Of a stretch of 64,000 nucleotides of DNA, positions 36,318-45,494 are shown piece after piece. The position numbers and the translations under genes were made by a program. The number at the start of each line of letters is the position of its first letter. Position 1 is the stretch's first letter. The stretch is from Flavobacteriales bacterium UBA852. Lineage in GTDB: Bacteria > Bacteroidota > Bacteroidia > Flavobacteriales_E > Vicingaceae. Under the pieces are notes generated by a model. It searched no databases, was not told where the DNA came from, and worked only from the letters and a program-made list of their open reading frames with translations. The stretch spans positions 96,011 through 160,010 of the forward strand of contig DBGO01000012.1 in the NCBI GenBank assembly GCA_002295925.1, in the 5' to 3' direction.

Positions 36318-37178
36318 TTATTTTAACAGTAAATCTAAAATGACAAAAAAGGCAAAGACTATACTGGCAATTCCATTGGTGGTAAAAAAAGCTAAATTCA
36401 CTTTTGACAAATCATTTGGCTTGACCAATAAATGTTGATAAACGAGCAAGGCGATAAAAACAAATGCTCCTATCCAATACCAAAAATTAAAATGTCCGGC
36501 ATAACCACCCAAAATAATAAAAAATGCAGTAAAAATATGCAGCATTTCGGATAATCGAAGTGCGTTTTTCTTTCCCATAAGTACGGGAATGCTTTTTAAT
36601 TTATATTGCTTATCAAACTCTTCATCTTGCAGGGCGTAGATAATATCAAACCCACTTACCCAAAAAAATACGGCAAACGAATAAAACAAAGGCAACCAAT
36701 CGAACTTTGCCGTAACAGCCAAATAAGCACCTATAGGTGCCAATGCCAATCCGGCACCTAACACCAAATGACATAACGGCGTGAAACGTTTGGTATAGCT
36801 GTATCCCAAAACAACAATTATGGCAATGGGCGACAAATAAAAACAAAGTGAATTGATAAAATACGTATCGATAAAAAACAATATTACATTTAGAATGACA
36901 AAAAATAATGCATTTTTGGGTTTTATCACACCCTTGGGAATTTCTCTTACTTCTGCCGTGCGTGGGTTTGCCGAATCAATATCTCTGTCGATATAGCGGT
37001 TGAATGCCATTGCGGCATTGCGGGCAAATACCATGGCTAAAATTACCAAACCAAAAGTTTTCCAATTAAAAGAATATTGCGGTTGAGAAACAGCCAAAAA
37101 ATATCCAATAAGGGCAAAAGGCATGGCAAATACCGTATGGCTGAATTTTACTAATGAAAGATAATTTTTTATACTCAT
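36318..37178 (-). CDS. UbiA-family prenyltransferase (4-hydroxybenzoate polyprenyltransferase-like, probably menaquinone pathway)
   Basis: A 286-residue polytopic membrane enzyme. The two aspartate-rich prenyl-diphosphate sites are NRYIDRDIDSANPRTA and YALQDEEFDKQ. The N-terminus YLSLVKFSHTVFAMPFALIG matches the UbiA branch found in futalosine-type menaquinone organisms (MqnP). Bacteroidota use menaquinone rather than ubiquinone, so a menaquinone role is more likely than ubiquinone synthesis; the futalosine pathway itself is not seen here. It is packed between a heptosyltransferase-like gene and the DUF3667 gene. Confidence 0.88.
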   Translation of the reverse strand: MSIKNYLSLVKFSHTVFAMPFALIGYFLAVSQPQYSFNWKTFGLVILAMVFARNAAMAFNRYIDRDIDSANPRTAEVREIPKGVIKPKNALFFVILNVILFFIDTYFINSLCFYLSPIAIIVVLGYSYTKRFTPLCHLVLGAGLALAPIGAYLAVTAKFDWLPLFYSFAVFFWVSGFDIIYALQDEEFDKQYKLKSIPVLMGKKNALRLSEMLHIFTAFFIILGGYAGHFNFWYWIGAFVFIALLVYQHLLVKPNDLSKVNLAFFTTNGIASIVFAFFVILDLLLK

Positions 37179-37186
37179 AACTACAA

Positions 37187-38179
37187 TTACGTAAGCAAAG
37201 CTAACATTTCTTTCACATCTATGGTTTCGGCACAGTTAAAATGTTGCTTGGGGCATTTTTTTCTGCCGTGCAAACCACAAGGACGACAATCCAATTTTTC
37301 TTTTGTTTCAATAATTACCGATTTATCGGCAAGTGGTCCAAAGCCAAAACCCGGAACCGTTGAACAATATACTGCACAAGTATTGGCATTCATTGCCGAT
37401 GCCAAATGCATCGGGGCAGAATCGTTTACATAATTCATAATGGCTTTTTCCATCAAGGCAGCCGATTGCAACAATGATAATTTTCCGGCAAACGAAATAA
37501 TATTTTTGTTGGTCGATTCGGCAATAATTTGCTCACATAGTGTGCTGTCATCTTTACTGCCCAATAAATAAACACTGTAATCTTGCGGAATTTGATTGAT
37601 AAATTTCACCCATTTATGTTTTGGAAATTGCTTGGTAAACCAAACAGAAGCCGGCGAAACGGTTATATACTTAGTGTTGGTATATGTTGTAATGGTAAAT
37701 TTATCGAGTGACGAAGGGTATAATTTTGGCTTTTGAGGTGAAGTGTCGGTAAGGTGTTCTATCAATTTTAAATTTCTGTCAACTTCGTGCACACCTTGTT
37801 TTATTTCATGTTTTATTTTTTTTGTAAAAAACAATGAAAATGGATTTTTATCAAAACCTATCTTTTGCTTAGCTCCCGAAAACGCAGTTAAAAAACCGGT
37901 TGCGGCAAAGCGTTGCAAGTTAATTACCGCATCGTATTGTTGTTTTTTAATGAATTCGAGTAATTTGAGCAGATGCGCATATTTGTTTTCTTGTTTATCC
38001 CAAATCAATAACTGATGAATAAACGGATGTTCTTGAAATAAACTTTCGTTTCCTTTACAAACTAAATAATCTATTTTGGCTTCGGGATAAAAACGGTGTA
38101 ATTTTTCCAAAACGGCAGAACCAAGAATAGCATCACCAATAAATGCCGTTTGAATAACCAATATATTTTTTGCTTCCAA
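37187..38179 (-). CDS. Glycosyltransferase family 9 (heptosyltransferase-like)
   Basis: A 330-residue GT-B enzyme. It starts ILVIQTAFIGDAILGSAVLE and carries VSPASVWFTKQFPKHKWVKF and NDSAPMHLASAMN, which bind the sugar nucleotide. The C-terminus has the cysteine pattern CRPCGLHGRKKCPKQHFNC seen in Bacteroidota homologues. It probably adds a sugar to the lipopolysaccharide core at the inner membrane. It lies 2 bases downstream of dapD. Confidence 0.9.
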   Translation of the reverse strand: MEAKNILVIQTAFIGDAILGSAVLEKLHRFYPEAKIDYLVCKGNESLFQEHPFIHQLLIWDKQENKYAHLLKLLEFIKKQQYDAVINLQRFAATGFLTAFSGAKQKIGFDKNPFSLFFTKKIKHEIKQGVHEVDRNLKLIEHLTDTSPQKPKLYPSSLDKFTITTYTNTKYITVSPASVWFTKQFPKHKWVKFINQIPQDYSVYLLGSKDDSTLCEQIIAESTNKNIISFAGKLSLLQSAALMEKAIMNYVNDSAPMHLASAMNANTCAVYCSTVPGFGFGPLADKSVIIETKEKLDCRPCGLHGRKKCPKQHFNCAETIDVKEMLALLT

Positions 38180-38181
38180 AA

Positions 38182-38997
38182 TTAAACAGCTACATTATAT
38201 TCACGCAAAGCATCGTTGAGCGAGGTTTTTAAATGGGTACTCGCTTTACGTTTTCCAATAATCAAAGCACAAGGCACTTGATATTCGCCCGCTGGGAATT
38301 TTTTGGTATAACTGCCCGGAATTACAACCGAACGTTCGGGCACTTCGCCTCTGTATTCTATAGGTTCATCACCGCTTACATCAATTATCTTGGTCGATTT
38401 TGTCAGCACTACATTTGCACCTAAAACCGCTTCTTTTTTTACATGCACACCTTCTACAACAATACATCGTGAACCAATAAAACAATTATCTTCTATAATT
38501 ACCGGTGCCGCTTGCAAAGGTTCCAACACGCCTCCAATACCTACACCTCCACTTAAATGGACATTTTTACCTATTTGCGCACAACTACCCACTGTAGCCC
38601 ATGTATCAACCATTGTTCCTTCATCTACATACGCACCAATATTTACATAAGAAGGCATCATAATTACGCCGGGGGCAATATATGCACCATAACGTGCCAA
38701 AGCGTGCGGCACAACACGAACGCCTAATTTATCGTAATCGTGTTTAAGTGCCATTTTATCATAAAATTCAAACGGTCCGACCGAAATTTTCTCCATTTTA
38801 CGAATAGGAAAATAGAGCACAACCGCTTTTTTCACCCATTCGTTTACTTGCCAACCGTTATCCGTTGGCTCAGCAACTCGAAGATGTCCTTTATCCAAAA
38901 GTTCAATAACTTCATTTATAGCATTTTGGGCAGAAGATTCATTCAAAAGCGAACGATCTTCCCAAGCTTTTTCTACAATTTCTATCAATCGTTGCAT
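38182..38997 (-). CDS. dapD: 2,3,4,5-tetrahydropyridine-2,6-dicarboxylate N-succinyltransferase
   Basis: A 271-residue left-handed beta-helix acyltransferase of the succinylase lysine/diaminopimelate pathway, supplying peptidoglycan precursor. Hexapeptide repeats run through VMMPSYVNIGAYVDEGTMVD, TWATVGSCAQIGKNVHLSGG and DNCFIGSRCIVVEGVHVKKE. The length is normal. It is embedded six bases after a peptide-type ABC permease gene, suggesting coordination of peptide recovery with cell wall synthesis. Confidence 0.95.
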   Translation of the reverse strand: MQRLIEIVEKAWEDRSLLNESSAQNAINEVIELLDKGHLRVAEPTDNGWQVNEWVKKAVVLYFPIRKMEKISVGPFEFYDKMALKHDYDKLGVRVVPHALARYGAYIAPGVIMMPSYVNIGAYVDEGTMVDTWATVGSCAQIGKNVHLSGGVGIGGVLEPLQAAPVIIEDNCFIGSRCIVVEGVHVKKEAVLGANVVLTKSTKIIDVSGDEPIEYRGEVPERSVVIPGSYTKKFPAGEYQVPCALIIGKRKASTHLKTSLNDALREYNVAV

Positions 38998-39003
38998 AAA
39001 GGA

Positions 39004-40365
39004 TTATTTTTTTAATTTAGGATTCATGGCATCGGTTAATCCTTCACCAATTAAATTGTAAACCGTAACGGTAATAAAAATGGCAAAACCGGGAATAACA
39101 GCCAACCACCAGGCACTGGCATCGCCACGTGCAGCAGAAAGTAATTTACCCCAAGTAATATCTTCGGCAGGTACACCAATACCAAGGAATGAAAGTGTAC
39201 TCTCTGTTAATATTGCCGATGCAATTCCAAATGCAATTGAAATTAATACCGGCGATAAAGCATTGGGTAAAGCATGTTTAAAAATAATACGTCCTTCTTT
39301 ATATCCCAAAGCGTGAGCCGCTTCAATATATTCCAAACTTCTTACACGTAAAAGTTCGGCACGTGTAAAACGGGCAATTCCTGTCCATGAAGTTAAACCG
39401 ATAATCATCATTACAATATATAATGACGGTTTGGCTACAATTGCCGTAATGGAAATAATTAAAAACAAACTGGGAATAGATACAATTATCTCGATAAAAC
39501 GGCTAATCATAATATCTACCGGAATAGGATATTTTTTAGATAAAAACTTGGGTTGAAAATTTTTACCGATGTAATTAAATACATACATTATAGCAGCAGT
39601 AATACCTATACTGATTATCAATTCCAATATAAATTTTCCAAACGATGTTGCCAAGGCATCTGCCAATACATACGAACGTGTTCCAAATCCGTAAAACAAT
39701 GCCAAAATAAATCCTAATACATTTAAGATAATTTGCATCATCGACATTTTCAATTTGGTATCGCCATAATATCCGGCAGCAGCACCAAACAAAATACCTA
39801 TTGTTGTGGCAATCATCATAGATATAATTCCCACTAAAAGAGCTACTCGCGTTCCGTGAATCATACTTGCCAACACGTCATGCCCCAAGTCATCTGTTCC
39901 CAACCAGTGACGCCATTTTTTAGAATCAACTTCTTGGTCGTCAAACGGGCCTACATAACTGTTCAATACATCTGTATTTTTAGGTAAATAAGGAACTGCA
40001 GGCCAAAACGCCCAATCGTATTCCAAATCTTTCCACGATACATTTTGAAATTCAACCGGCCATTCGGATAGTCCCAAATCCACTGCATATTCTTTAAAAA
40101 CAGGGAAATAAGTATTGCCTTGATAACCACAAGCAATGGGCTTTTCATTGGCTATAAAATCGGCAAAAACAGCTAAGAAAACAATTATATATACTACACG
40201 CAACGACCATACCGCTATTTTGTTTTTACGAAATTGCTTACGAACATTAGCCCAATAACTTTGTTTGGCATTTTCGTTAAATACCTCTCTTTGATTTTCA
40301 TCTACTAAATCTTCCTGAATTAATAATTCTTCTTCAGGTAAACTTGGGTCATTATAATTTTTCAT
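39004..40365 (-). CDS. Oligopeptide-type ABC transporter permease (OppC/DppC family)
   Basis: A 453-residue inner-membrane permease. The N-terminal cytoplasmic segment (about 1-45) and first membrane span are followed by a long external segment (about 70-150: YFPVFKEYAVDLGLSEWPVE) ending in HWLGTDDLGHDVLA. The core membrane domain has the EAA loop EAAHALGYKEGRIIFKHALP near residue 355. An additional hydrophobic region (about 205-275) makes it about 150 residues longer than typical OppC. It pairs with the OppB-like gene 14 bases upstream. No ATPase gene is in the window. Confidence 0.9.
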   Translation of the reverse strand: MKNYNDPSLPEEELLIQEDLVDENQREVFNENAKQSYWANVRKQFRKNKIAVWSLRVVYIIVFLAVFADFIANEKPIACGYQGNTYFPVFKEYAVDLGLSEWPVEFQNVSWKDLEYDWAFWPAVPYLPKNTDVLNSYVGPFDDQEVDSKKWRHWLGTDDLGHDVLASMIHGTRVALLVGIISMMIATTIGILFGAAAGYYGDTKLKMSMMQIILNVLGFILALFYGFGTRSYVLADALATSFGKFILELIISIGITAAIMYVFNYIGKNFQPKFLSKKYPIPVDIMISRFIEIIVSIPSLFLIISITAIVAKPSLYIVMMIIGLTSWTGIARFTRAELLRVRSLEYIEAAHALGYKEGRIIFKHALPNALSPVLISIAFGIASAILTESTLSFLGIGVPAEDITWGKLLSAARGDASAWWLAVIPGFAIFITVTVYNLIGEGLTDAMNPKLKK

Positions 40366-40379
40366 AATATCAATTTCTT

Positions 40380-41798
40380 TTATTTGTAAGAAATTCGTGG
40401 GTCAACAACAGCATACAATATATCGGCAACTAAGTTACCAACCATTGTGAGTATTGCCGAAAACATAAATACGGTAAATACAATTGGATAATCACGGGCA
40501 AAAAGTGCTTTAAGCATCAACTGTCCCATTCCGGGAATTGAAAATATATTCTCAATTACAAACGAACCTGCAATGGCTGCCGGAAAGATACTGGCAAATA
40601 GGGTAATTATAGGAATTAACGAATTTCGGAAAGCGTGTTTCCAAATAATAACTTTTTGCGACAATCCTTTTGCTCGAGCCGTTCTGATGTAATCCATATC
40701 CAATACATTAAGCATTCCGCCTCGCATTTGGCGAGAAATAAAAGCAAATGATGCATAAGTTAAACAGAACAAAGGCAATATAATATGATATACCGTTTCT
40801 ATAAATCGCTCCCAAAACGGTGCATCTTCCGATAAACTACCCAATCCGAAAGAGGGGAAAATATCTAAATAATCGCCACCGCCAAAAAACATTATCAGCA
40901 TTGTTGCCACCCAGAAATTGGGTAATGAATAAAGTAAAAATAATGCCGTGGTGATTATTTTCTCAGTTTTTGTTCCTTTCTTAACGGCTGAAGTTACCCC
41001 CAACGGAATAGCAACCAAATAAGCAATAATAATTGAAAGCACCGATAACAGCATTGACCATTTTATGGCATCATACAGCACAGAAGTAACCGGTCTTTTA
41101 TCTTGGTAAGAAATTCCGAAATTTCCGGTAAGAAAGTTACTCAACCATCGGTGGTATTGATTATTTAAACCGTACCAATAAATTACTGGAATGTATCTGT
41201 TTACAACATTTTGATTTTGAATTACTCGTAAAATAGAATTTTTAAGCGCTAAAAAATAAGGGTTTACTTTATTCTTAATTTCCTTATTGTTGTTTAATGT
41301 AGTTTCTATTTGATTGATGATATTATCCACAACATTTTCGCGATACTCAAGATAAAGCGAGTTTGTCATATCTTTGAGCTTACGCAAATCTTCCGATGTA
41401 TTTTCATTTATATCTACATCATACAGTGCCATTTCGAATTTTCGGATGTTTCTGTAATATGCGGCAACATCATCCCAGTTTCCGTATTTATAGGATAACC
41501 TTGCCAATACATCGCGATGTGTTTTTTTGGGCACACGGTACAATGTATCGGAATAAGTCTTGTTTGTCAGCGTAAAATAAAACAGAGGTAAATCAAAGCC
41601 CAATTGATGACGTAATTCTACATACGCTTGTTCTGTTGCAATTTTTTCGCCGGAACGTCCTTCTCCCCCTACATTCTGATTAAGCATATTTTCGATCGGG
41701 TCTCCGGGCGTATTAATCGAGATGAGAAATGTAACCAAAGATATTGCTATAAATGTGGGTACAAAATAGATTAATCGCTTTAATATATATTGCAACAT
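40380..41798 (-). CDS. Oligopeptide-type ABC transporter permease (OppB/DppB family)
   Basis: A 472-residue inner-membrane permease. The family-typical first span (YILKRLIYFVPTFIAISLVT) and core (YIRTARAKGLSQKVIIWKHA; AAIAGSFVIENIFSIPGMGQ) are present. Between span 1 and the core is a charged insertion of about 150 residues (roughly 70-215), likely periplasmic, with helical segments such as NIINQIETTLNNNKEIKNKV. OppB is usually about 310-330 residues. The insertion could replace a docking function for the binding protein, but this is inference. Confidence 0.9.
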   Translation of the reverse strand: MLQYILKRLIYFVPTFIAISLVTFLISINTPGDPIENMLNQNVGGEGRSGEKIATEQAYVELRHQLGFDLPLFYFTLTNKTYSDTLYRVPKKTHRDVLARLSYKYGNWDDVAAYYRNIRKFEMALYDVDINENTSEDLRKLKDMTNSLYLEYRENVVDNIINQIETTLNNNKEIKNKVNPYFLALKNSILRVIQNQNVVNRYIPVIYWYGLNNQYHRWLSNFLTGNFGISYQDKRPVTSVLYDAIKWSMLLSVLSIIIAYLVAIPLGVTSAVKKGTKTEKIITTALFLLYSLPNFWVATMLIMFFGGGDYLDIFPSFGLGSLSEDAPFWERFIETVYHIILPLFCLTYASFAFISRQMRGGMLNVLDMDYIRTARAKGLSQKVIIWKHAFRNSLIPIITLFASIFPAAIAGSFVIENIFSIPGMGQLMLKALFARDYPIVFTVFMFSAILTMVGNLVADILYAVVDPRISYK

Positions 41799-41841
41799 AA
41801 AACTCTAAATATTTAATTAAAAAATTGCATCAAACACATAA

Positions 41842-43626
41842 TTATTGAGCGGCTTGTTCTTCTTTCAATTTAAAACTTGCCACATGGTATCCCGGACGCA
41901 TCGGTGATGTTTCGGCATTTGTAAAGCGTTTGTGAATTGCAATTCTTTCTTGTGGATAATATAAGAATATGTAAGGAACTTGCTCGTGAAGAATTTCTTG
42001 GAACCTTTTCACCATTTTAGCTCTTTTATCTTCATCTATTGTTACACGAATAGAATCAATTAATGCATCGGTTTCATCATTTCCGAAACCTACATAGTTT
42101 GAACCGCCATTGTAAGACGATGTATGCCAAATTTGTTTTGGGTCGGAAGGAATGGGTGAACTAATCCAAGCACCACAATATAAGTCGAAATTATGATTTT
42201 TGGTATTTTCCAAGAAAATTGACCAATCCAATGAATTTACATTCACTTTTATTCCTACTTTACGAGCTTCTTCTTGAAGTAATAATCCTATATTTTTACG
42301 AGTATCATTTCCGTTGTTATAGATATATGTTACTTCAAATTCTGTCAATTCACCGTCAATCATTTTATCCAATGTTCCATTTCCGTTAGAATCTTTCCAC
42401 CCTGCTTCTTCCAATAATTCTTTAGCCTTCTCTGGATTAAAATCATAGGGTTTCAACTTATCATTATAAAATTTCTTTTTAGACGGATGAATAGGACCAA
42501 CTGCAGGCGTTGCATATCCGTAAACAACGTTTTTGATAATTTTATTCAAATCCACTAAATGAGCAAATGCTTTACGCGTTGCCAAATCGGCAAATTTTGG
42601 GTTACGCATGTTTAAACCAATATAAGCATATGCCATTTGAGGAGGTGTATGTGCATTGAAGTTTGCTTGAAACTTTGGAGAGTTTGGTAAATCTTTAAAA
42701 TCTTTTGGTTTAATACCACGCATTACATCAATATTTCCACCTTTAAGAGCTACCAATGCTGTTGATTGGTCATTAATGGTTTGATAAATCAATTGTGGCG
42801 GATAAGCTTCGAAATATACGTTCTCGGCTTCTAAAGCATCTCCCCACCAATCTTTTTTGCGCTCCAATACAATTTTTTGTCCGGTTTGCCATTCTTTTAA
42901 CTTATAAGGTCCGGAACCAACAATATATTGCGGTTCTCTTTGGTATTTTTCAGAATTGAAATTTTCGGCAAACTTCTTAAGTTTTTCATCCTCTTTTAAA
43001 GCATCAAAATTTTCAGAAATTTGTTTTAGTGTGTAATTATCCATAATTCCTTCAGGGTCATACACTTTTTGAGGTAAAACAGTATAATCACCACTCATAA
43101 TTTCACCCAATACATAAACTGTATTGGTTACCAATGTGAATTTTTTAGGATTACTTTCGTCAATAATTATATCTTGTAAAAACTCATAATAAGGTTTTGC
43201 ATTTAAATTATCAACTCCGGGTGCTTTTATTACTTTTAAAGTAAACTCAACATCTTTTGCTGTAATGGGCGTACCATCATCCCATATTGCTTCAGGTCGT
43301 ATTTCATACACATAGTTCAATCCACCTTCATTGTTTTCTATAATTTCGGGACGAGATTTAGCTAAAACAGGAATTAACTCTAGCGTTTTAAAGTCTATTC
43401 CCAATAAAGATTGAAAAATATTTGATTGGATATAAGTTGCCGATGCATCGGTTGAATTTACAGGATTAAGCATTTGCGGGTCACTAAGCTCATGGTTTAT
43501 CACATTGGGATTATCCCAATTTCCTAATTTTTCGCCTTTTTCATCATTTTTACTTCCACCGCACGCAACAATAGAAAGAGCTGTTGCAGATACTAATGTA
43601 ATTTTCAATAAATTCTTCATATTCAT
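41842..43626 (-). CDS. Extracellular solute-binding protein family 5 lipoprotein (peptide-binding)
   Basis: A lipoprotein of about 594 residues of the OppA/DppA family. The start at 43626 gives MNMKNLLKITLVSATALSIV with the lipobox cysteine in VACGGS; the longer TTG frame overlaps the promoter, and 43620 is an alternative ATG. Family segments are VYEIRPEAIWDDGTPITAKD, VGSGPYKLKEWQTGQKIVLE and a long C-terminal domain. It captures peptides or similar ligands for the two permeases encoded just downstream. The ligand is unknown; muropeptides are possible given dapD in the same run. Confidence 0.9.
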   Translation of the reverse strand: MNMKNLLKITLVSATALSIVACGGSKNDEKGEKLGNWDNPNVINHELSDPQMLNPVNSTDASATYIQSNIFQSLLGIDFKTLELIPVLAKSRPEIIENNEGGLNYVYEIRPEAIWDDGTPITAKDVEFTLKVIKAPGVDNLNAKPYYEFLQDIIIDESNPKKFTLVTNTVYVLGEIMSGDYTVLPQKVYDPEGIMDNYTLKQISENFDALKEDEKLKKFAENFNSEKYQREPQYIVGSGPYKLKEWQTGQKIVLERKKDWWGDALEAENVYFEAYPPQLIYQTINDQSTALVALKGGNIDVMRGIKPKDFKDLPNSPKFQANFNAHTPPQMAYAYIGLNMRNPKFADLATRKAFAHLVDLNKIIKNVVYGYATPAVGPIHPSKKKFYNDKLKPYDFNPEKAKELLEEAGWKDSNGNGTLDKMIDGELTEFEVTYIYNNGNDTRKNIGLLLQEEARKVGIKVNVNSLDWSIFLENTKNHNFDLYCGAWISSPIPSDPKQIWHTSSYNGGSNYVGFGNDETDALIDSIRVTIDEDKRAKMVKRFQEILHEQVPYIFLYYPQERIAIHKRFTNAETSPMRPGYHVASFKLKEEQAAQ

Positions 43627-43650
43627 AGTAATAATTTTTTCTGAGATTTG

Positions 43651-43658
43651 CAAATATA
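43651..43658 (-). promoter_or_regulatory. -7 box of the binding protein/permease/dapD run
   Basis: TATATTTG on the reverse strand is a perfect TAnnTTTG box 24 bases before the chosen ATG. No -33 element is clear. It probably drives the seven-gene run down to 35628. Confidence 0.55.
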
Positions 43659-43711
43659 GTATTCAATATTAAAAAATAGCGTGATTTTAGATGAAATTGC
43701 ATTATTTTTTC

Positions 43712-43724
43712 ATCAGTAACTGAT
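43712..43724. promoter_or_regulatory. 13-base perfect palindrome upstream of the peptide transporter run
   Basis: ATCAGTAACTGAT is a perfect palindrome about 70 bases upstream of the expected transcription start of the binding-protein gene. It could be an operator. No regulator gene is adjacent. Confidence 0.3.
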
Positions 43725-43880
43725 AATAATGGATAATATTTATTTTTTGTTCTTCTTTTTCAATATTTTACCCTTTTGAAAATAATTAAATTGAAAAATT
43801 TTGCCTGAAAAATCATGCTGTTTAATATATTCTATCGTAAAATTTGTACAAAAATTTTTCATCAATTAAAAACCAATTAT

Positions 43881-43888
43881 TACATTTG
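43881..43888 (+). promoter_or_regulatory. -7 box of the tRNA-Ser promoter
   Basis: TACATTTG is a perfect Bacteroidota -7 box 25 bases before the tRNA-Ser 5' end. Confidence 0.6.
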
Positions 43889-43913
43889 CCGTCCAATTTT
43901 TTGGGAATGTTCC

Positions 43914-44000
43914 GGTGAGATGGGTGAGTGGCTGAAACCAACAGTTTGCTAAACTGTCGTACCTGCAAAGGTACCGGGGGTTCGAATCCCCCTCTCACCG
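43914..44000 (+). tRNA. tRNA-Ser (GCU)
   Basis: An 87-base tRNA with acceptor GGTGAGA/TCTCACC, anticodon arm ACAGTTTGCTAAACTGT (anticodon GCT), a long variable arm (GTACCTGCAAAGGTAC) typical of serine tRNAs, and T arm GGGGGTTCGAATCCCCC. CCA is not encoded. Confidence 0.95.
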
Positions 44001-44078
44001 CATTTATTTTTTTGCAAAAAAGTGTACAGAATAAAAAAATTTGTTTTCTTTGCACTCGCAAAATTTCCGAGGAAAGTT

Positions 44079-44153
44079 CGGGGTGTAGCGTAGCCCGGTT
44101 ATCGCGCCTGCTTTGGGAGCAGGAGGTCGCAGGTTCGAATCCTGCCACCCCGA
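44079..44153 (+). tRNA. tRNA-Pro (UGG)
   Basis: A 75-base tRNA with acceptor CGGGGTG/CACCCCG, anticodon arm CCTGCTTTGGGAGCAGG (anticodon TGG) and T arm GCAGGTTCGAATCCTGC. CCA is not encoded. TTTCTTTGCACTCGC upstream, around 44045-44060, resembles a tRNA promoter -7 region with one mismatch. Confidence 0.95.
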
Positions 44154-44155
44154 CA

Positions 44156-44189
44156 AAAAAGCCGATTATCACTTGATAATCGGCTTTTT
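44156..44189. terminator. Terminator after tRNA-Pro
   Basis: AAAAAGCCGATTATC (44156-44170) pairs perfectly with GATAATCGGCTTTTT (44175-44189) around a four-base loop. It has T-runs on both strands, so it can also end the convergent phosphoesterase transcript. Confidence 0.9.
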
Positions 44190-44213
44190 ATTTATCCGTT
44201 TCTACTCTTTTGT

Positions 44214-45494
44214 TTAAGTCAATTCCAACAATGTAATTTCGGGCGAAATCCCTACTCTACCGGGATAACCGATAAAACCAATTCCGCGATTTACATAAAT
44301 GTGTTGATGCTCATGCGAATATAACCCTGCCCATTGTTTATACAAATACTTTGCAGGACTCCATTTAAATCCCGGAATTTCGATTCCAAACTGCATTCCG
44401 TGAGTATGACCGGATAATGTTAAATCGATTTGCGGATAGGATTTCTTTACCATTATATCCCAGTGCGAAGGGTCGTGACTTAACAATATGGTAGGAATTT
44501 CAGCGTCAAGATTGTGCAATGCTTTATCCAAATCGCCATATTTAGGAAAACGATGAGCGGCACCCCAATTTTCAACTCCTACAACGGCTAATTGATGATT
44601 ATTGATATTGATAACTTCATGCTCGTTCAACAATAATCGCCAACCTAATTTTTGGTGTATTTCAGTAATTAATCTTCTATTATGTTTTTTACCTTCTACA
44701 TCGTCTGCTGCGTAGTAATAATCGCCGTAATCGTGGTTGCCCAGTATGGAATACACGCCGTATTTGGCTTTAATGCCTTTTAAAACATCTACAAAAGGAA
44801 GTGCTTCTTCGGCAATTTCATTCACCAAGTCGCCGGTAAAAAATACAAGGTCGGCATTTAGTTCATTTACCATTTTCACCACTTCTTTCAAGGGCTCATC
44901 ACTGATGAAACTGCCTGTGTGAATATCACTTATTTGAACAATTTTTAAACCTTTTAACGTATCGGGCAAATTACGAAGAGGAACATTTTTCTTTTTGACC
45001 TTAAAGTTGAAAGCCGTACGCAATACGCCATACATTAAACTGCTAAAAGGAATAAATGCCGTGATGACGGCTGCTTTTTTTAGAAATTCTTTTCTTGATA
45101 TTTTGTTTTGCGATTTTCCGCTATTATTCAACTCGTCTGCTGTAAGCTTTTCTTTATCTTGCTTTTTTATTTGTTTGAGAATATACTCAAAAAAAGTTGA
45201 GGCATCGTGCACCATTATCCACAAACTGCCCAATAATTTGGAAATAAATTGAATGAATAAAAATCCGAAAATGTAAATGCGGGCAAATTTTGGCGGTTCT
45301 TCTTTTGCCAAATAAAAATAAGAGGCATAAAATAAAAAGGCGATTGACAAAGCCGAAAATCCCCAATAAGTATATTTTATTGTTTTTTTGAACTTTTCGG
45401 ACTTGCGGATGGTATAAATTTTTACTGCCCGGTAAAAATACCAATCGATAATAAAGAAAATCAAAGCTAATATGAGAAAAGCATAAAAATACAT
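44214..45494 (-). CDS. Membrane metallophosphoesterase
   Basis: A 426-residue protein. Four N-terminal hydrophobic segments (within 1-115) are followed by a basic linker and another span (RKEFLKKAAVITAFIPFSSL), then a calcineurin-like domain with the five metal motifs: QISDIHTGSF, FTGDLVNE, LGNHDYGD, LLSHDPSHWD and LSGHTHGMQ. Such YaeI/YkuE-like enzymes cleave phosphodiesters or phosphate monoesters; the substrate is not evident. It is the last gene after mutL and two rhomboids on the minus strand, and its ATG touches the stop of the upstream gene. Confidence 0.9.
   Translation of the reverse strand: MYFYAFLILALIFFIIDWYFYRAVKIYTIRKSEKFKKTIKYTYWGFSALSIAFLFYASYFYLAKEEPPKFARIYIFGFLFIQFISKLLGSLWIMVHDASTFFEYILKQIKKQDKEKLTADELNNSGKSQNKISRKEFLKKAAVITAFIPFSSLMYGVLRTAFNFKVKKKNVPLRNLPDTLKGLKIVQISDIHTGSFISDEPLKEVVKMVNELNADLVFFTGDLVNEIAEEALPFVDVLKGIKAKYGVYSILGNHDYGDYYYAADDVEGKKHNRRLITEIHQKLGWRLLLNEHEVININNHQLAVVGVENWGAAHRFPKYGDLDKALHNLDAEIPTILLSHDPSHWDIMVKKSYPQIDLTLSGHTHGMQFGIEIPGFKWSPAKYLYKQWAGLYSHEHQHIYVNRGIGFIGYPGRVGISPEITLLELT

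Noticed and set aside
43822..44176. Open frames of 82 and 116 codons on both strands over the tRNA-Ser/tRNA-Pro region
   Set aside because: They are translations through two well-folded tRNA genes; phrases such as GVAGFEPATSCSQSRR are typical false proteins from tRNA loci.
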